From the NCBI GenBank assembly GCA_023953775.1, contig JAMLJD010000006.1, positions 35,041-99,040 on the forward strand: 64,000 bases of DNA, given 5' to 3'. Shown one piece after another: positions 1 to 7,982 of the stretch. Source of the stretch: Rhizobiaceae bacterium (GTDB lineage: Bacteria > Pseudomonadota > Alphaproteobacteria > Rhizobiales > Rhizobiaceae). Position 1 is the first letter of the stretch. Every line of letters starts with the position of its first letter. The translations under genes were made by a program, and so were the position numbers. The notes beneath the pieces are model-generated. The model ran no database searches, was not told the origin of the DNA, and saw only the letters and a list, made by a program, of their open reading frames with translations.

Positions 1-58
1 TGTGCGAGTTCGGTCATTTTTACTCCCAAACACCGATTATGCGGCAGTTCCGATAAAA

Positions 59-77
59 CTAGGCGGTGTGGACAAAC
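59..77 (+). repeat. IS left terminal inverted repeat
   Basis: CTAGGCGGTGTGGACAAAC pairs with 893-911 read on the other strand. The core GTGTGGACAAAC is identical at both ends. Confidence 0.8.
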
Positions 78-100
78 AGGATTCCCATTTCATCTGACGC

Positions 101-911
101 GTGATTCGACGCTGCTCTTTGGGGAGGGCAGCCTTGATTCGAGGACTGATAAGCGACTTGGAATGGGCATTCTTCGCGCCTTTCCTGGTTGAAAACCGTT
201 CGCATGGCGGCCGGCGGCCGCAGGATCACCGCAAGGTGCTGAACGGCATCTTCTGGATCACGCGGACGGGTTCGCCGTGGCGTGATATGCCGGACGAGTT
301 CGGCAACTGGAATTCGGTCCACTGCCAGTATCGTCGGTAGACCGAGGGCGGCGTCTGGGACTTGATGCTGACAGCCCTTGCCGAAAGCGAGGCTGCGGAC
401 ACAACCATGCAGATGATCGACAGCACGATCGTGAGGGCTCACCAGCACGCTGCCGGCGGAAAAGGGGATTCACAGAAATGCTATTGGCCGGTCGCGCGGT
501 GAGCTCACGACCAAACTTCATACCAGAACGGATGCGCAGGGCCTCGCCATCGGTTTCTGCCTGACGCCCGGCCAAGCTTCGGATATGGCCGCCTACGGGG
601 ATCTGATGCGGGAGGAGGCTCCAGATCCGGCCGCAATGCTGGCCGACAAGGGCTACGACAGCGACGCCATCCGCGACGATCTCGAGCAACGCGGCGCTGA
701 CCCGATGATCCCGACCAAGTCGAATCGCAGAGTTCAGCGCCCGGTCGACAACGCAAAATACGCGATGCGAAACCGCATCGAGCGCTTCTTCAACCGCCTC
801 AAGCACTCACGCCGCATCGCCACCCGATACGACAAGCTGGCTTCAAGCTTTCTCGGCTTCGTTCAGATCGCTACGATCAGACAGTGGATCAGGTTTGTCC
901 ACACGACCTAG
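101..911 (+). pseudogene. IS5-family DDE transposase, disrupted
   Basis: The first segment (101-340) encodes the N-terminal IS5 region, with a conserved PWRDMP motif and WNSV. It ends at a TAG (338-340) where relatives have Trp. The frame then continues through the first catalytic Asp (MIDSTIVRAH) to about 475. A one-base shift near 475-485 moves the rest into another frame, with GRSRGELTTK, the second Asp (LADKGYDSD) and the Glu (NRIERFFNRLKH). All three DDE residues survive, but in two frames and beyond an internal stop. It was once a functional transposase and is now non-autonomous unless the defects are sequencing errors. Confidence 0.85.
893..911 (-). repeat. IS right terminal inverted repeat
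   Basis: On the minus strand this reads CTAGGTCGTGTGGACAAAC, the partner of 59-77. It overlaps the end of the transposase frame, whose stop codon is at 909-911. Confidence 0.8.
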
Positions 912-1020
912 ATTATCGTGTTTAACGCATAAAAGCCACGATACTCGTCCAGCCGACGGCGCAATCGCACCTCCGTCTTAAGCCGCACTTGCCGATTGCC
1001 CACCCTCACGATAACAGGAG

Positions 1021-1417
1021 GTGATATTTCACGGATGTCAAACCGCTCAGGCGATCGAGGCAGAGACAGACAACGACGGCGAATGGCTTCCCGGCCCACA
1101 TCAGCGGGGGCGTCATCCGCTGACGAGCCTGATCATCACCGACGAGACGGTAGAGAACTGGCACGAGGTGATGGGTGTCGTGGAGCAGATTCCTGCGGGC
1201 GAAGCGCTACCGCCACATTCGGTTTCCCGACTACGGTGTGAATATGCGCCGGCTTTTCGACGAGCCGACGCGGTTCGGCCTGGTGTTGACCATTACCGGT
1301 CCCGGCGTTCTGCCCTATCTGGAGACCGGCGAGATCCTGGATACCAAAGCGTGGCGTGAAACGATACGCGCCTTCGGCCGGGGCAACTTATTTGCTCATG
1401 CTGTGTGGATCAACTGA
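1021..1417 (+). pseudogene. Degraded ORF of unknown family
   Basis: Two overlapping frames look like one broken protein. The first (1021 to about 1215) contains TSLIITDETVENWHEVMGVV. The second (about 1200-1417) contains RFPDYGVNMRRLFDEPTRFG and ends AHAVWIN. Joined by a frameshift near 1200 they give about 130 residues of plausible globular sequence. I do not recognise the family. It lies between an IS remnant and small plasmid-type ORFs, which suits decayed accessory DNA. A chance open frame cannot be excluded. Confidence 0.35.
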
Positions 1418-1658
1418 GGTCCTGACAACGGTCTACCAGGGGGCTACCATAGAACGTGCGCCGCTTGTTGGCGGGCTGTTCTCGTTGATCTGAAGTTGAG
1501 CAGTGACGAGACGGCGAATCTGGTGGAGGTAGATCTCGCCGTGACAGTTCCTCTTGCGTCGTGTCAATGACACCTATTCTACCGGATTCGGACGATCCTG
1601 CCGAAGGTATTAGTCTCCGGGCGCTTGAAGTTCTGCCGAGACCGGCAAGGACATCGTC

Positions 1659-1814
1659 ATGAAGCCGAAGGAGATCGGCGCGGCATGGCCGCGCAAGAAC
1701 GGCAAGCAGGGCGGCATTCTCACCCTCGACCCAATCCCTGTCGAGCTCACCCAGCGCAAAGGCGTCCTGTTCATCCTGCCCATCGACGTCGACGACAAGG
1801 GAGGCTTGCAATGA
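1659..1814 (+). CDS. Small hypothetical protein of plasmid/ICE type (51 aa)
   Basis: ATG at 1659 opens a 51-residue protein beginning MKPKEIGAAWPRKNGKQGG and ending in a short hydrophobic strand (VLFILPID). Its stop TGA overlaps the ATG of the next frame at 1811 (ATGA), which is the sign of a translationally coupled pair. From memory, such small basic ORFs occur next to replication or transfer genes on rhizobial plasmids, but no function is known to me. The downstream partner is truncated, so this is probably the surviving first gene of a broken operon. Confidence 0.5.
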   Translation: MKPKEIGAAWPRKNGKQGGILTLDPIPVELTQRKGVLFILPIDVDDKGGLQ

Positions 1815-1885
1815 GCCCCCGCCTGTCCATCGCCGAGCTGAACGAGCTCTTGTTAAGTTCAGGGTTTCACCATTCGACGAAATAA
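1811..1885 (+). pseudogene. Truncated 5' end of a coupled plasmid-type gene
   Basis: The ATG at 1811 overlaps the preceding stop. The product begins MSPRLSIAELNELL and then reaches a stop after 24 residues, exactly where base composition turns from GC-rich to AT-rich. The start resembles that of small plasmid-borne DUF3768-type proteins (IAxLN near the N terminus), but too little remains to assign it. I read it as the stub of a longer gene cut by insertion of the AT-rich segment that follows. Confidence 0.4.
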
Positions 1886-1928
1886 GCCAAGTTAATATCT
1901 AGATCGACCCGTGCACGGAGTATGCCCA

Positions 1929-2852
1929 ATGATTGCTCGTCGGCGCTACATCCCCGCTGCTTTTGCCCTAGTGATGTGTTCAACACATGCTCAAGGCGTT
2001 AGCCCCTCTGACCCCGACTTACTTGGATTACTGACAAAAAATTATAATTATGGGCCAGCTTCCCTTGAGACATTTCAGTGCCAAGATCCTAGTTGTTCTA
2101 AATATTGCTCAATACTAACCTGCGAACGTACAAAAATACTGAAAAATATCCGTGTAGACCACACATCAGATATTAAGACCATCTATCCCGAATCAATAAC
2201 CAAGTACAATAATTTCGAGTCTTTTACGTTGACTAATTGCTCTCCGGTTGCCGCCAGCACGCCAACCAATGTCACGTATACGACGTCTGTTGGATATGAC
2301 GGATTTTTGGAAGGCTTTCGATTGAAGAACCAACCGTTATATGGTGGGATAGTCGACATTAAAATACCCGATACATATGCCACAGACTTCGGATTTGTTT
2401 TGCCCGGGACATCATTCAGCGGGTGGAAAATCCCAATCATAGCAAAACCCAGCCTGAAGATCCCTAAGTCACCAGTCTATCTTTCACATCTGAGGACCCT
2501 CGAAGATAAAATTGAAGGAGAAACTCCTCCTTACACAAAGAGAACTTACTACTATGGCGACGACAAAAAAAGCGCTCAGATAGTCATAAGCGTTGAGGTT
2601 GCTATTGACGCGGATGTATACTTGCAAGACTATTGGCCAAAAACAGATGATGTTGTTGAAACGTATTTAGGAGCTTTGAGCCATATTAATCCCGGTAACG
2701 TTAATTTGAGGACGTTTAGGCTAGACGGAGAGATAAATTTGACGGGATCAAATTTTGTTATTTCTAAAGAGATTGAGGACGAAATATTGTCGCCGACCCA
2801 TCCCGCCTGCGTCGACAAAGGGCAGTTTATAGAATTTAAAATCAATAACTGA
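1929..2852 (+). CDS. AT-rich secreted protein of unknown family (307 aa)
   Basis: The start ATG at 1929 has GGAG at 1917-1920, an ideal 8-base spacing; an earlier in-frame GTG at 1911 lacks this. The product starts with a signal peptide (MIARRRYIPAAFALVMCSTHAQG, cleavage likely after the Ala-rich end). The mature chain of about 285 residues has five Cys near its N-terminal part, a Thr/Ser-rich stretch (TLTNCSPVAASTPTNVTYTT), many predicted strands and no repeats or membrane segments. I do not recognise the family. A secreted beta-rich protein, possibly a toxin or binding protein, is only a guess. Base composition is far more AT-rich than its neighbours, showing recent foreign origin. It lies alone and ends before a bidirectional hairpin. 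Confidence 0.7.
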   Translation: MIARRRYIPAAFALVMCSTHAQGVSPSDPDLLGLLTKNYNYGPASLETFQCQDPSCSKYCSILTCERTKILKNIRVDHTSDIKTIYPESITKYNNFESFTLTNCSPVAASTPTNVTYTTSVGYDGFLEGFRLKNQPLYGGIVDIKIPDTYATDFGFVLPGTSFSGWKIPIIAKPSLKIPKSPVYLSHLRTLEDKIEGETPPYTKRTYYYGDDKKSAQIVISVEVAIDADVYLQDYWPKTDDVVETYLGALSHINPGNVNLRTFRLDGEINLTGSNFVISKEIEDEILSPTHPACVDKGQFIEFKINN

Positions 2853-2907
2853 ACGTGTGCTGACCATCATGCTCGCAGACGAGTATTGATCGTCGCACAA
2901 ATCATCA

Positions 2908-2931
2908 GACCGGCGCGGCGACGCGCCGGTC
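2908..2931. terminator. GC-rich hairpin between convergent genes
   Basis: GACCGGCGCG-GCGA-CGCGCCGGTC forms a perfect 10-bp stem with a 4-base loop. It is followed by TTCT on plus and lies between the ends of the AT-rich gene (plus) and the recombinase (minus). Position and symmetry fit a bidirectional terminator, although the U-tract is short. Confidence 0.7.
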
Positions 2932-2934
2932 TTC

Positions 2935-3504
2935 TCACGTCACAATCGGCTCGGACGCGCGCCTGATCGCCCGCGCGAGCGTCCAGGGCACGACGCCATA
3001 ATCGGCCGCGACATCCTTGCGCGCTTCGTTGTCGATGGTGATCCGGCGCCTCGCCTCGGTGACTTGGCGTGCATTCATCTTCGGCGGCCTGCCGATGCGG
3101 GTGCCGCGTGCACGCGCCGCTGCAATGCCTTCCTTGGTACGCTGGATGAGATAATCCCGCTCGAACTCCGCAACCCCGCACATGACGGTAATGACCAGCT
3201 TGCCGTGCGGCGTGGTCGTGTCCAGTCCGAGATCGGCGATGTGTATCTGAATGTCGCGGGACTGGAGCGCATGGAATGCATTCAGCGCATCGCGCGCGGT
3301 TCGAAACGCCCGATCGAGCGACCACACGACCAGCGTGTCGCCAGGCGCCAGACGAGCAAGAACATGCTCGAAGACCGGCCGATGCCGTGCCGTGGCCGAG
3401 AGCACCTCGACATGGAGTTCATCCGACATGTCCTCCAGACCGCAAATCTGGCGATCTGGCCGCTGTTCGGCCGTGGACACGCGGATGTATGCGATGCGTT
3501 TCAT
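2935..3504 (-). CDS. Serine recombinase (resolvase/invertase family)
   Basis: The start is placed at the ATG ending at 3504, preceded by AAAGGAAAC; the longer open frame upstream has no support. The 189-residue protein begins MKRIAYIRVS, with the catalytic Ser at residue 10. It has the family's VWSLDRAFRT segment and EFERDYLIQRTKEGIAAARARG helix, then a C-terminal helix-turn-helix (about 145-185) for DNA recognition. This is the length of small Tn3-type resolvases and invertases. It catalyses site-specific recombination at short paired sites. It could be the resolvase of a lost transposon or plasmid multimer system. A 7-bp GC hairpin lies upstream at 3567-3585. Confidence 0.9.
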   Translation of the reverse strand: MKRIAYIRVSTAEQRPDRQICGLEDMSDELHVEVLSATARHRPVFEHVLARLAPGDTLVVWSLDRAFRTARDALNAFHALQSRDIQIHIADLGLDTTTPHGKLVITVMCGVAEFERDYLIQRTKEGIAAARARGTRIGRPPKMNARQVTEARRRITIDNEARKDVAADYGVVPWTLARAIRRASEPIVT

Positions 3505-3694
3505 GTTTCCTTTCGAATCAATGGGTTGGCGGATCAATGCGAGGCCACAATTATGACCCCTTTCGTGCCGCCCCTTCCGGGCGGCTGTTGCTGACCCTTC
3601 CGAAACCTCAACATCCCGGAAATCCAAGCCTTCCCGAATATTTTACCAAATCGGGAGGCGCCGCTTCAAATATGCGCGAAACCGGTCGGTTACG

Positions 3695-4036
3695 ATGCGA
3701 TCGGGTTTGGGAATATTTGCAGGTGTCGGAGCGGTTGCCATGCCGCTTTTGCTGTCGCCGGTATCTGCCAGCGCGACGGATTTCACCGCTGGTATCGTCG
3801 CCACGGAAATGGACGAGCGGGATCGCTATCCATTCATGGCGGGCATCGTCGAGGGGCTTGCCTATGCGCGCTACGCTGAAGAAGGGAAAACGACCAACGG
3901 CATGAAGTGCATTTACCGATGGTTCTACGACGCCAAGAGCAGACCACAGGAGATCCTGGCGGTCTTCAAACGGTTTCCCGACTACACGCCAGGCGCGGTG
4001 ATTGCCGCGATGATGGAGAAAGAATGCGGTCGCTGA
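3695..4036 (+). CDS. Exported Rap1a/Tai-like protein (113 aa)
   Basis: An N-terminal signal peptide (about residues 1-27, ending SASA) is followed by a roughly 85-residue helical domain: GIVEGLAYARY, a Cys in MKCIYRWFY, and FPDYTPGAVIAAMMEKEC. Two conserved Cys could form a disulfide. This matches the general pattern of the Rap1a/Tai immunity-protein fold, which is common in proteobacterial accessory regions. The protein should act in the periplasm. No cognate effector is visible nearby, so an immunity role is not shown. The next gene overlaps its end, so the two are coupled. Confidence 0.6.
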   Translation: MRSGLGIFAGVGAVAMPLLLSPVSASATDFTAGIVATEMDERDRYPFMAGIVEGLAYARYAEEGKTTNGMKCIYRWFYDAKSRPQEILAVFKRFPDYTPGAVIAAMMEKECGR

Positions 4037-4761
4037 TGGAGAACATGCCGGTTCATTCGTTTCGCCATGAGTTCGCACGCCATGCCCGCTGGCGGCGCGA
4101 AGAGGATCGGCGTGCAGTGCACCGGAACAATGAACGTGAAGAGAAGGAAAGAGTGCGCGAACGCGACCGGACCGAAGGTCAGGATGCGTTCATGGACTTC
4201 GCCTTCGGCTTCGTCATCGCCACCGACGAGCAGATTGCGGCCTTCACCGTCAAGCTGGACGCCTATGATACCGCGACCATCGATGCTCTGATGGAGAACG
4301 AACAACGGCTCGCGGAAGTCCAGGCGGAGCTCGATGCACTCCTTGCCAAAGCCTATGTGCTTCCCGACGGCCGCCGCGTGTTCAAGACGGAGGACGGAAC
4401 CCGCGTGTTCGATGAAAATGGCGTTGAGGTTAAGGACTTCGACCCCGAACTCATCGAAGAGTGGCGGCCGCACTGGGACGAGTATCAGAACCCGTTCGAG
4501 GCCAAGGGTGATCTGGTCAAGGAGCGTGAGGAACTGATCGAGTTCCAGAACCTCACCGACGAGGCTCGTGCAGAAGCCGGCGAAGACGGCATTACGCAGG
4601 AGCGCCTCGCGGAACTGGAGGAAATTCTTGCCCGTAATGCGCCGGAAACCGTCCAACGCCGCCTTGACCATGAGAAACCGGTACCGGAGAGCGATTCCGA
4701 CCCGGATCAACAGCCCACCGTCACGGGCATCACCGCGAAACTCGACATGCCGAGCATTTAG
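4024..4761 (+). CDS. Acidic coiled-coil protein of unknown function (245 aa)
   Basis: The start at 4024 has GGAG at 4015-4018, five bases upstream; a second ATG at 4036 overlaps the previous stop (TGATG). After a basic N terminus rich in Arg/Glu (about 10-55), the protein is highly acidic and helical. It has heptad-like segments around ENEQRLAEVQAELDALLAKA and QERLAELEEILARN, and a central PDGRRVFKTEDGTRVFDENG motif that suggests a small beta hairpin. There is no signal peptide or membrane segment, so it is cytosolic. I recognise no family. Coupling to the Rap1a-like gene suggests an accessory-element operon. Confidence 0.6.
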   Translation: MRSLMENMPVHSFRHEFARHARWRREEDRRAVHRNNEREEKERVRERDRTEGQDAFMDFAFGFVIATDEQIAAFTVKLDAYDTATIDALMENEQRLAEVQAELDALLAKAYVLPDGRRVFKTEDGTRVFDENGVEVKDFDPELIEEWRPHWDEYQNPFEAKGDLVKEREELIEFQNLTDEARAEAGEDGITQERLAELEEILARNAPETVQRRLDHEKPVPESDSDPDQQPTVTGITAKLDMPSI

Positions 4762-4807
4762 ATGACCGAGCGGCCTCCGGCGTCTATTAGCGCCTGCTTG
4801 AATTTCC

Positions 4808-4841
4808 TTGACTCTTTTATCATATCTTGTGATGATAGGAG
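4808..4841 (+). promoter_or_regulatory. Promoter and dyad operator of the TumE/TumA pair
   Basis: TTGACT (4808-4813) is a good -35. A -10-like GATGAT or ATGATA follows 17-18 bases later. Between and overlapping them is the inverted repeat TATCAT-N8-ATGATA (4818-4837). AGGAG (4837-4841) abuts the ATG at 4842. The dyad in the core promoter suggests autoregulation, as is usual for toxin-antitoxin operons. Confidence 0.5.
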
Positions 4842-5249
4842 ATGAATAAGGAAGTACCCGAGCATACGTTGGAGTTCCTACTGGCCTTTGATGGCCGCAT
4901 TCACCATTACCCGGACGGGTACTTCGTGAAGTTCGAGATCAAGCGGGTCGATCCGACGCCGGCAAGGCCTCACGGGCTGCGCTACTCGTTCACGCTGCAT
5001 GGGTCGGAAGGAGCCCGGCTGATCGGTTTCGATAACGCCCATTCGGTTGCCCCGCTGGGCTCACGCTACCGCCAGCGTTCGGAGGCAGCCGACCACTGGC
5101 ACAGAACGGTGGACGATCCGGGAAGGCCGTACACTTTCGTCAGTGCCGAGCAGTTGATCGACGACTTCTTCGACGAGATTGAGCGGGTCCTGACGGAACG
5201 AGGAATTGAACTGGTCGTCGTGGCGACCGAGGAAAGGAAAACATCATGA
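4842..5249 (+). CDS. TumE-type (DUF6516) toxin of a toxin-antitoxin pair
   Basis: The 135-residue protein carries the DUF6516/TumE pattern: an N-terminal GRIHHYPDGYFVKFEIKRV strand pair, RYSFTLHGSEGARLIGFDNAHSV, then a His-rich segment (DHWHRTVDD), and a C-terminal helix (EQLIDDFFDEIERVL). Family members are paired with a small winged-helix protein, exactly as here, where the downstream frame overlaps by ATGA. The molecular target is not evident from sequence. The Shine-Dalgarno AGGAG sits flush against the ATG with no spacer, so translation may be weak or may begin slightly downstream. Confidence 0.75.
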   Translation: MNKEVPEHTLEFLLAFDGRIHHYPDGYFVKFEIKRVDPTPARPHGLRYSFTLHGSEGARLIGFDNAHSVAPLGSRYRQRSEAADHWHRTVDDPGRPYTFVSAEQLIDDFFDEIERVLTERGIELVVVATEERKTS

Positions 5250-5623
5250 CCGAATACAAGATTCAGAGTCACAAGGATTTGCGGAACGAAATGAAGGCCG
5301 TTGCGCGAGGCGAGAAGCCCGCACGGGCGGACGCGGCGCGGAGGAGTTTCGAGTCTGCCGACGTGTTGTTGCGCCTTCTCACGCCCGAGAACAGGATGCT
5401 GTTGCGCCTGATCCGCGACGAGCGGCCGCAGTCGGTCGCCGACCTTGCGCGCCTGAGCAAGCGAGCCGAGCCGAACCTGCTGCGCACCTTGGGTAAGCTG
5501 GAAGCATTCGGCCTGATTGAAATGCAGACCGAGGGCCGCCGCAGGATCCCTGTTCCGCTTGTCCACAAGCTATCGGTGGAAATTGATCCATTCTCGCAGA
5601 ACGATCGGTTTGAGGTGGTGTAG
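5246..5623 (+). CDS. TumA-type winged-helix antitoxin/regulator
   Basis: The ATG overlaps the toxin stop (ATGA) and follows a GAGGAAAGGAAAA ribosome-binding tract. The 125-residue product has a basic N-terminal helix (about 1-45), then a MarR-like winged helix: LLTPENRMLLRLIRDERP, SVADLARLSKRAEPNLLRTLGKLEAFGLI (recognition helix), and a wing IEMQTEGRRRIPV. It should bind DNA and neutralise the upstream toxin, and probably represses the operon at the 4818-4837 dyad. Toxin-first order is typical of this pair and differs from most type II systems. Confidence 0.75.
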   Translation: MTEYKIQSHKDLRNEMKAVARGEKPARADAARRSFESADVLLRLLTPENRMLLRLIRDERPQSVADLARLSKRAEPNLLRTLGKLEAFGLIEMQTEGRRRIPVPLVHKLSVEIDPFSQNDRFEVV

Positions 5624-5699
5624 GCCTGCGGCAGCATCTCTGCTGAGAGACGACTGCGGCCGATCTGTTGCCACTATAGACCGGCCTGAAAGCAGGCGG

Positions 5700-5985
5700 A
5701 CCCTGCGCATTGCCTGGACCCGGCATTATCTTCGAACTGACCGCCATCGGCGACTACATCGCCGAACATAACCCGAATGCCGCCGGGCGCGTTGTCGAGC
5801 AGGTTCACACCAAGACCGCGCGGCTCATATCCGACATTCCCTTCATCGAACGCACCGGCGTGCGGTCGGGCGAACGCGAGGTTGCGTATCTTCGCCCACT
5901 AGGGGCCTGCGCTGGATTGTATTGCGTCGCGGCAATGCCGCTCTCCGTGACAATGGTCTGGCGACTTTCGGTCAAGGAGAGGTGA
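5700..5985 (+). pseudogene. ParE/RelE-type toxin relic
   Basis: The frame from 5710 contains a clear ParE segment, AIGDYIAEHNPNAAGRVVEQ, followed by TARLISDIPFIERTG. The expected N-terminal strand (LRIAWTRHYL) is present at 5703-5730 but in a different frame. The C-terminal strands (normally VPYxVVYRV) are replaced by unrelated residues after GEREVAYL, which points to a second frameshift near 5890. No intact antitoxin is visible upstream. It was probably half of a parDE module from the same mobile element and is now dead. Confidence 0.65.
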
Positions 5986-6149
5986 GGCTTCGGCAGTCAT
6001 GGTTGGAAGGCCGCATTGAGCGTCGGCGGGGGGATCGAAGTCCCATTTCGGACGCAACTTCCGGGACTCGCCCACGGAGGCGCTCGGCCGACGGCTACTA
6101 TTGGCGAGCCCTGCAAGCCTAAATGTCACCCGCGAGACTTGGCGGGGGT

Positions 6150-6515
6150 CTACAGTTCGAAATCTCTCAACGTATTTCTAAGGCGCTGGAGCTGAGATTG
6201 TGTTCGACGCAGGTCACTCAAGGTAATTTTCCTTGTCCCGGCATCGCGGGTCCTGCAGGTGACGTAGGGCTCAACGTCTGGCATCCATGGATTGCAATGA
6301 GCAGATGCGAGCCCATGCGCAACGGCATTGCGTACACCTCGGGGTTCGACAAGGTCGTGCAAAAACGTTTTCAAAGGGTCTGCCGCAGCATCGGACGACG
6401 CATGGCGCCAGTTTATTCCGGCATCGATCATTTCACCTTCAAGCCAGCCCCATACAACGAGGGTCCTGCCTATTTCAGCGTACAGATCTTCAAGTGTCGG
6501 TCCAAGCTCGCTCAC
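6150..6515 (-). CDS. Small HEPN-like hypothetical protein (121 aa)
   Basis: I place the start at GTG 6515, with TGGAG seven bases upstream; the ORF is open further, but the extension is unlike protein. The product is helical. It contains ETL-type helix LEDLYAEIGRTLVVWGWLEGEMI and the motif RNAVAHG, which fits the R-X4-6-H signature of HEPN ribonuclease-like domains. HEPN proteins often act as toxins with MNT partners, but no nucleotidyltransferase lies next to this gene. It is an orphan or part of a broken pair. Family assignment rests on one motif and is tentative. Confidence 0.45.
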   Translation of the reverse strand: MSELGPTLEDLYAEIGRTLVVWGWLEGEMIDAGINWRHASSDAAADPLKTFLHDLVEPRGVRNAVAHGLASAHCNPWMPDVEPYVTCRTRDAGTRKITLSDLRRTQSQLQRLRNTLRDFEL

Positions 6516-6697
6516 GCAGTAACTCCACACTATCACCGTTACCGAGCCCCAACGCTGGCTCAGTGACTTGATTGAGAAATAGGTCCGCTTTCGGGATTCT
6601 TTCCGATGGCGCTGGACGGCGGATGGGATGATTACGCAAAGCGGTCGATGAGTGTTGAACTGTTTGATTCGAGCTCCGGTTGACCAACGAGGGACGC

Positions 6698-7982
6698 TCA
6701 AACCTCAAATCGCAAGCCTTGCGTGCGTCGGCGCTGCCGCCTTCGATTCTCTTGTCCTTTGGCCATCCGTTCTCCTGCTTCAGCCTGCCGGCCTGTACAT
6801 GCCATCTCACGATGGATCCTGGTCATCACCCTGGTCGCCGCCTGCCGCTCCTGCCTGAAGTCTTCCTGCAGCCGCTGCCGCTCCTCCAATTGACGTTGGA
6901 TCAGCGCCTGCTTTTCAGTGGCATCTCTCTCCGCGCAGTTAGCGGCTTCTGCTTCGTTCTGCCTTCGCAATTCGGTGTGTTTTCCGGTCACGCGATCCCA
7001 CAGGCCGAGGAGACCCTTGCGGAACCGCTCGGCACGTCGCCGGGCTTCGTCATTCGCTCTTGGCCGTTGTGCGAGCTCCAGCTCCCGGCGCGCCTTGCGA
7101 TGCCGTTCCACCATCGCGATGCGCCGGCTTTCGAGAAGCTGCGCGGCTTGAGCGAACTCGTCGCTGGCGCTGCGGATGAAGCTCGCCAGCTTGTCATGCA
7201 CCAGGCTGGAGATATGTTCCTTTACTTTGTCGACATTCGGTAGCGCCTCGATATCGCCCGTTCGTGCGACCACATCCCTGGTCTTCACGCCGATCCAGCG
7301 CGCCACTGCATAGATCTCGCCATTGATATCGATGGCCACCACGCGCTTGTCACCCTGCGCGAGCCAATAGCCACGTTGTTCGAGTGCCGAGCGGAACGCC
7401 TTGCCGGAATCCGATGCCGCCCAGCATTGCTGGAGTGCGTTCTTGATGTGTCGGGGATCCTTGCCCGCGCGCTTTGCCTGGAACCACTCCTTGCGGTCGA
7501 AGTTGAGCGGATTGCGCAAGTCCCGGTCGATCAGGCCTTCTGGCATCTTCCAGCCATGCTCGAGATAGAGCTGACGGGAGATGTTGGCGAGCTTGTACCT
7601 GTCATGCGACATGCGCACCGCCGTCATCGTGTTCCCGTCAATGCGTGACCAGACACAATGAGCATGCCGGCGACCATTCTTCTCATGGAAGACGACCACA
7701 CGCGGATGACCGACCAGGCCGAGCTTCTCCTCGATCCGGTCGATCGCGCTTTCGAATGTCCCGACAGGCACTTCCGCCGTCTCCGGCGGGCTGAGCGACA
7801 GCGCGTAGAGATGCTTCCGGCACTTTGTACCGCGACTGACTGCCTCGGCCTCCCGTAGTGCCGCCATGATCGTGTCGCCGGCAAAGCCGCGTATCTCGTG
7901 CAGCTCGATATGTTCGTTCTCCGACTTCATGAGATGAATGGCAAGATCGCGGGTGCCGCCGCATGCTACCGTCGAGGATCAT
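6698..7982 (-). pseudogene. MobA/TraI-like relaxase, frameshifted near its start
   Basis: The long frame (410 residues from 7930) shows relaxase features: ELHEIRGFAGD, AVSRGTKCRKHLYALSLSPPE, the HUH-type HAHCVW at 89-91, then GWKMPEGL and EWFQAKRAGKDPR, and a C-terminal Arg/Glu-rich coiled coil (about 260-400). The natural N terminus MILDGS starts at 7982, but a one-base insertion near 7962 separates it from GGTRDLAIHLMKSENEH. As read, the protein would lack the first residues, including the probable catalytic Tyr region. It is the nicking enzyme of a mobilisable plasmid or ICE. Its ATG overlaps the broken mobC stop (ATGA). Confidence 0.8.

Larger units (their letters stand above)
59..911 (+). 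mobile_element. IS5-family (IS427-like) insertion sequence remnant
   Basis: An 853-bp element is bounded by imperfect 19-bp inverted repeats. The left end (59-77) reads CTAGGCGGTGTGGACAAAC, and the right end (893-911) is its complement with two mismatches. CTAG occurs at both outer edges and could be a target duplication or part of the repeat. The length and the single DDE transposase fit the small IS5-family elements common in rhizobia. The transposase is broken (see the pseudogene entry), so the copy cannot move on its own. Assignment to the IS427 group is inferred from size and protein type. Confidence 0.8.

Noticed and set aside
1410..1811. A 133-codon minus frame
   Set aside because: It runs opposite the better-supported small plus-strand gene at 1659-1814, with no ribosome site or family resemblance.
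1929..2852. Calling the AT-rich protein an aerolysin/ETX-MTX2 pore-forming toxin
   Set aside because: Only a Ser/Thr-rich strand region and signal peptide support it; the family's defining motifs could not be confirmed by eye.
3567..3585. Hairpin GCCGCCC-N5-GGGCGGC as a recombinase crossover site
   Set aside because: It is a single GC-rich stem-loop without the paired subsites expected of a res site; it could be a chance structure or a terminator.
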